Shown here piece by piece: positions 60,726 to 64,000 of a stretch of 64,000 nucleotides of DNA; the stretch's first letter is position 1, and every line of letters starts with the position of its first letter. The notes beneath the pieces were generated by a model. It had not been told where the DNA came from, made no database searches, and worked only from the letters and a program-made list of their open reading frames with translations. Source of the DNA: Alphaproteobacteria bacterium. GTDB taxonomy: Bacteria; Myxococcota_A; UBA796; CAJQPC01. The position numbers and the translations under genes were made by a program. The stretch is from positions 881,452 through 945,451 of the forward strand of contig JACKEV010000008.1 in assembly GCA_020632795.1 (NCBI GenBank), written 5' to 3'.

Positions 60726-60754
60726 AGGCTACCCGGCGCCGAGGGGGCTGTCAA
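60726..60754 (-). promoter_or_regulatory. Sigma-70-like promoter for the Glt/Nfs-like locus
   Basis: On the minus strand TTGACA (60754-60749) is followed after exactly 17 bases by TAGCCT (60731-60726). It faces gltA with a leader of about 130 bases. A second TTGACA and an extended -10 like TGCTATCTT lie between it and the start codon, so regulation may involve two starts. Confidence 0.6.
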
Positions 60755-60802
60755 GGAGGGCGTTCATTCCTTGGTGTCGTCGGGGCCGCGGAGCCTTCAC
60801 GA

Positions 60803-61637
60803 TTATTCGACGAGGATGTCGAGCTGACTCCAGGCCATGCCGCCGCGGCGGTCGCGCACGACGATCAACACCTGCACCTCGGGGGTCTCTGGGTCCACAG
60901 GGGCCGTCCAGGTCGCCGCGGAGGTGGAGGGCGTGTCCGGGTCCCCGTCGTCCGCCGACCACAGCGTGAAGGGCTCCACGAAGGTGCCCCCCGTCGCGTA
61001 GAAGGTGAAGTAGGGCTCCTCGGTCCGGGCCTCCTCCTCGCCGTCGCTGTTGACGTAGGTGTAGGCCTCGACCGTGCTGAGATCGAGCAGGGTCGATGTC
61101 GTAGCTCTGACCGTGCTGCACGACGAGGTGTCGCCGGGCGTGACCACGGTCTCGTCGTCCACGAGGATGTCCCGCTCAGCGCCGGGTTCTGGTTGGGGCC
61201 CGCCCACGCTCACGGGCATGCGCTTGTAGGCGATCCGAGGATGTCGTCCTCGCTGATCGACTCCGGGTCGCTCAGGTCGACGTCCTCCGCCAGCGCGCTC
61301 AGGGTGAGGATGAGTTCCGGCCCTCGCGCTGCTCCTCCTCGCTCAGGTCGGCGAGCAGGTCCTCGGGCACGGTGAGGGTGGGGCGAGGAGGGGCTCCACC
61401 CGAGGATGCCCGCCTCGTCCTCGGTGCAGCCGAAGGCGTCGGACTCCTCCAGCACGCAGCCCGCCCAGAGCACGTAGGGTCCTGGTCCGGGTCGAAGGTG
61501 AGGGAGCTGGAAGGTGACGGTGTCGCCGGGCGCCGGCTCGGCGGGCTCGGCCGCGACCGCGAGGATGCGGGTGCGGTCCAGGTACCAGCTCGGGTTGAGG
61601 ACTGCGTGAGGCAGCCGCTGAGCAGCAGCAGGATCAC
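60803..61637 (-). CDS. Lipoprotein coupled to the TonB-dependent receptor (frame breaks)
   Basis: About 280 residues. GTG 61637 overlaps the receptor stop by four bases (GTGA) and encodes VILLLLSGC, a minimal lipoprotein signal. Pieces seen in the three frames: SWYLDRTRILAVAAEPAEP, GDTVTFQLP, YVLWAGCVLEESDAFGCTED, AEDVDLSDPES, DILVDDETVVTPGDTSS, MAWSQLDILVE (end). Two Ig-like parts are likely. Breaks near 61235, 61320, 61385, 61480 and 61600. Unknown family, probably the receptor's surface partner, like SusD-type or hemophore-type lipoproteins. Confidence 0.6.
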
Positions 61638-64000
61638 AGGAACACCTCGATCTCGAAGCCGGGCGAGGGATGAAGGGCAGGCCCCGGATGTAGGCGGACT
61701 CGGTGTAGTCGTAGTTGTAGTTGATGAACTCGGGGTTCACGCCGCGGTAGACGTTGAGCAGATCGAGGTAGGTCTCCAGCCGCCACTTGTTGAAGGTGAA
61801 GGCCTTGTCGATGCGCAGGTCCAGGGCCTTGTAGTCGGGCAGGCGCTGGGCGTTCCGGTCGCCGCTGGCGAAGCCCTGGTAGAAGTCCTGGTCGATGTCG
61901 TAGACGCCTTGATCCTGGGGCGTGTAGGGGTTGCCGGTGACGTACTGGAAGCGCCCGGAGACCTCGATCTCGTAGGGCAGGGTGTAGCCGGCGACGGTCG
62001 TGAAGATGTGGGTCTGGTCGAAGTCGAAGAGGTACCAGTCGCTGTCGGCGTCGTTGAACCCGAGGCTGCGATCGCAGGCCGCCGAGTCCACCGCGTCGCA
62101 GCGCTCGCTCCGGGAGAGGGTGTAGGACACCCAGCCGAAGAGCCGGTCGACGGGGGCGTGGCGGACCATCAGCTCGACGCCGTGCACGCCTGACGCCGTC
62201 GTTCACGTTGAACTGGTCGGTGCGCAGGTTGGTGAGGTTCGGGTTCGGGACGATGAGGTCGTCCAGGCGCTTGTAGAAGCCTCGACCTCCAAGCTGATCG
62301 CGTCGGTGAGCTGGTGCTCGTAGCCCAGGGTGGTCGACCAGGCGCGCTCGTTGTCCAGCTCGGTCCGGACGTCGGGGTTGGGGTGGTAGGACTCGAAGGT
62401 CTGCGGCGGCTGGGTGAAGATGCCCGTGGCGCCCTTGAGGTAGCTGTCCTCCACGAGCCGGGCGCGGAAGGCCACGCGCGGGTCGAAGCCGAAGGTGCTC
62501 AGCTCCTGGTCGCCGTACTCGTCGTAGATGAGCACGGTGCTGAGCCGCAGGCCTGGGTGAGCAGCAGGCGGTCGGTGTCCTGAAGGGGCGGACGTTGGAC
62601 TTGAGGTAGAAGTCCGGCCCGAGCCGAAGCCCTTGCCGTCGAGGAAGTAGTCCTCGCGCTCGGCCAGGGTCGTACTCGGTCAGGAGTTGGGTTGATGGGA
62701 GACTCGAAGGCGAAGCCGGAGCCGCCGGCGATCAGGTCCACGCCGGGCAGGAGCTCGAAGTGCTCCGAGGGCGCCCAGGAGCTCCGCGCGGCTCCCAGAT
62801 GGACTGGGTCTGCTCGAAGCCGAAGGACTGACCCGCGCCGAGGTAGGCGTAGTCGAGGCCGTAGGAGGGATGACCTGAGGGTGAGGGTCTCGCTGATGTC
62901 GTGCTCGAGCTTCACGATGACGCGGTGGGACCAGTTGCGCACCGAGAGGTCGCCCTGGGCGTCCTGGTCGGTGCCCTGGGCCACGTCGTCGGGCGTGGAG
63001 AGCAGCAGGCGGTCGTCGAAGCCGAACACGAAGGCGGAGAGCCGCGTGCGGGCCCAGCCGTTGTAGGAGTAGCGGAGCTGGTAGTCCTGCCAGCGCGGGC
63101 TCGCCGTGAAGCCGCTGTTGCGGAAGTTCGGCACCAGGGGCAGCACGTAGTCGATGTAGGAGCGCCGCACGGCGACGCCGACGTGGTGCTCGCCGGACTC
63201 GCCGAGCCGCCCCTCGTACATGCCGCCGGAGTCCAGCAGGTCGGTGGACCAGACCAGGCGGCCCTGCTCGGGGGCCTGGGCCTTGGTCTTCACGTCGATG
63301 ACGCCGCCGGTGGAGCGGCCGTACTGCACGCCGTAGTTGCCGGGCAGGTAGTCGACGGCGTCGATGAGCTCGGGGTTGATGACCGAGACGTAGCCGCCGA
63401 TGTGGTAGATGTAGGGGATGCGGATGCCGTCGACGTAGACGCCCGAGTCCTCGGGGTTGGCGCCGCGGATGATGAGCAGGCCGCTGCCGAAGGGGGAGCG
63501 CGCCGCGCCCGGCAGGTTCTGCACCACGCGCACGGGGTCGCCGAAGGTGCCCGGCACGCGGCGCACCTCGTTCATGGTGATGGTGCGGCGGGTGACCTCA
63601 TCCTTCTCGGGGCTGTAGACGCCGACCGCCGAGTACTCGCTGTAGTTCTCGTTGCGCACCCAGATGGTGGCCTCGCTGGCCTCACCCTCGACGACCTCGA
63701 CCTCGACCTCGCGGGTCTCCCAGCCGGGGCGGGCCACCTGCACGGTCCAGGTGCCCGGCGGCACGCCGCGCAGGGAGAAGCGGCCCTCGGCGTCGGAGAC
63801 GGTCGTGAGCTCGGTGCCCATGACCGTGACGTACATGTCGGAGAGGGCGCGGCGGGTGGCCTTCTCCAGCAGCAGGCCGCTCAGGTTGACCGGGAGCTCC
63901 GCGGGCTCGGGCGGGGGCGTGTCCTCGTCCTGCTGGGGCTCGGCGCCCTCGACGCTGTCCGCGTCCAGCACGAAGCCGTACTCGAACTCGATGGCCACGG
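61634..64000 (-). CDS. TonB-dependent receptor with an N-terminal carboxypeptidase-regulatory domain (incomplete, frame breaks)
   Basis: The N-terminus lies beyond base 64000. The first visible piece (AIEFEYGFVLDAD) looks like the end of another, perhaps TonB-like, domain. Then: a Pro/Glu linker, a carboxypeptidase-regulatory Ig domain (LSGLLLEKATRRALSDMYVT), a TonB plug (RRVPGTFGDPVRVVQNLPG, LIIRGANPEDSGVYVDGIRI, GVQYGRSTGGVIDVKTK) and a 22-strand-type barrel ending SPGFEIEVFL. Breaks near 61668, 62190, 62280, 62550-62620 and 62670-62870. It would import or secrete a ligand across the outer membrane using TonB-type energy, here perhaps with the FHA-TonB protein. Confidence 0.75.

Noticed and set aside
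52136..62900. Broken Glt-like genes considered as pseudogenes
   Set aside because: Conserved residues continue across every frame switch and changes look like single G/C losses; sequencing error is simpler.

Overview
The window is about 70% GC and gene-dense, and it reads like a chromosome segment from a member of the Myxococcota. The case for that phylum is a gliding-motility/spore-coat (Glt/Nfs) type envelope operon, many lipoproteins with Asp/Gly-rich MopE-like, FG-GAP, Ig-like, RCC1-like or choice-of-anchor repeats, a DUF4476 protein, PilY1, and frequent GTG/TTG starts with strong Shine-Dalgarno sequences. I could not place it in a genus.

Layout. 1-5.6 kb: tail of a glycine-rich RNA-binding-type protein, a ferredoxin, a START-like exported protein, a 12-TM carrier, a SirB-like membrane protein, and a coupled amidotransferase / gamma-glutamyltransferase pair. 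5.6-9.7 kb: a DUF4476 protein, an adenylate cyclase, and a coupled AAA ATPase + RloB pair (AbiL/RloAB-type defence). 9.7-15.1 kb: a DUF2237 protein, a small type III polyketide cluster (DpgA-like synthase, crotonase, GNAT), rsgA and a membrane protein. 15.1-29.6 kb: large repeat lipoproteins interspersed with a PPIase / FabL-like reductase pair, a radical SAM / formiminotransferase / thioredoxin-TPR operon, a His-tailed EamA permease and a GT2 glycosyltransferase. 29.6-34.9 kb: a tripartite RND efflux operon with all joints overlapping. 35-48.6 kb: two RCC1-like lipoproteins around an AmpG-like permease, PilY1, a B12/radical SAM enzyme, trmB, a GMC oxidoreductase, an isolated rplC and a choice-of-anchor lipoprotein.

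48.7-60.6 kb is the highlight. On the minus strand are eight envelope genes in the order A-B-C-D-E-F-G-H that match the parts list of the Myxococcus Glt/Nfs machines: two paralogous outer-membrane barrels, a periplasmic TPR protein, a large TPR protein, a TPR lipoprotein, a small exported protein, an FHA-TM-TonB-like inner-membrane protein, and a final barrel. A TonB-dependent receptor coupled to a lipoprotein lies immediately upstream. Strong hairpins after C, E, G and H punctuate the set. No AglRQS-type motor, GltI or GltJ is visible here.

Data quality. From about 52.7 to 62.9 kb (plus single events near 50.4 kb and at base 79) reading frames are interrupted by many small indels. Where I could reconstruct the event it looks like loss of one G or C from a short run, which suggests sequencing or polishing error rather than gene decay. 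Genes there are given as whole spans with the breaks noted. No stretch longer than about 220 bases is without a gene. I saw no tRNA, rRNA, CRISPR array or insertion sequence.
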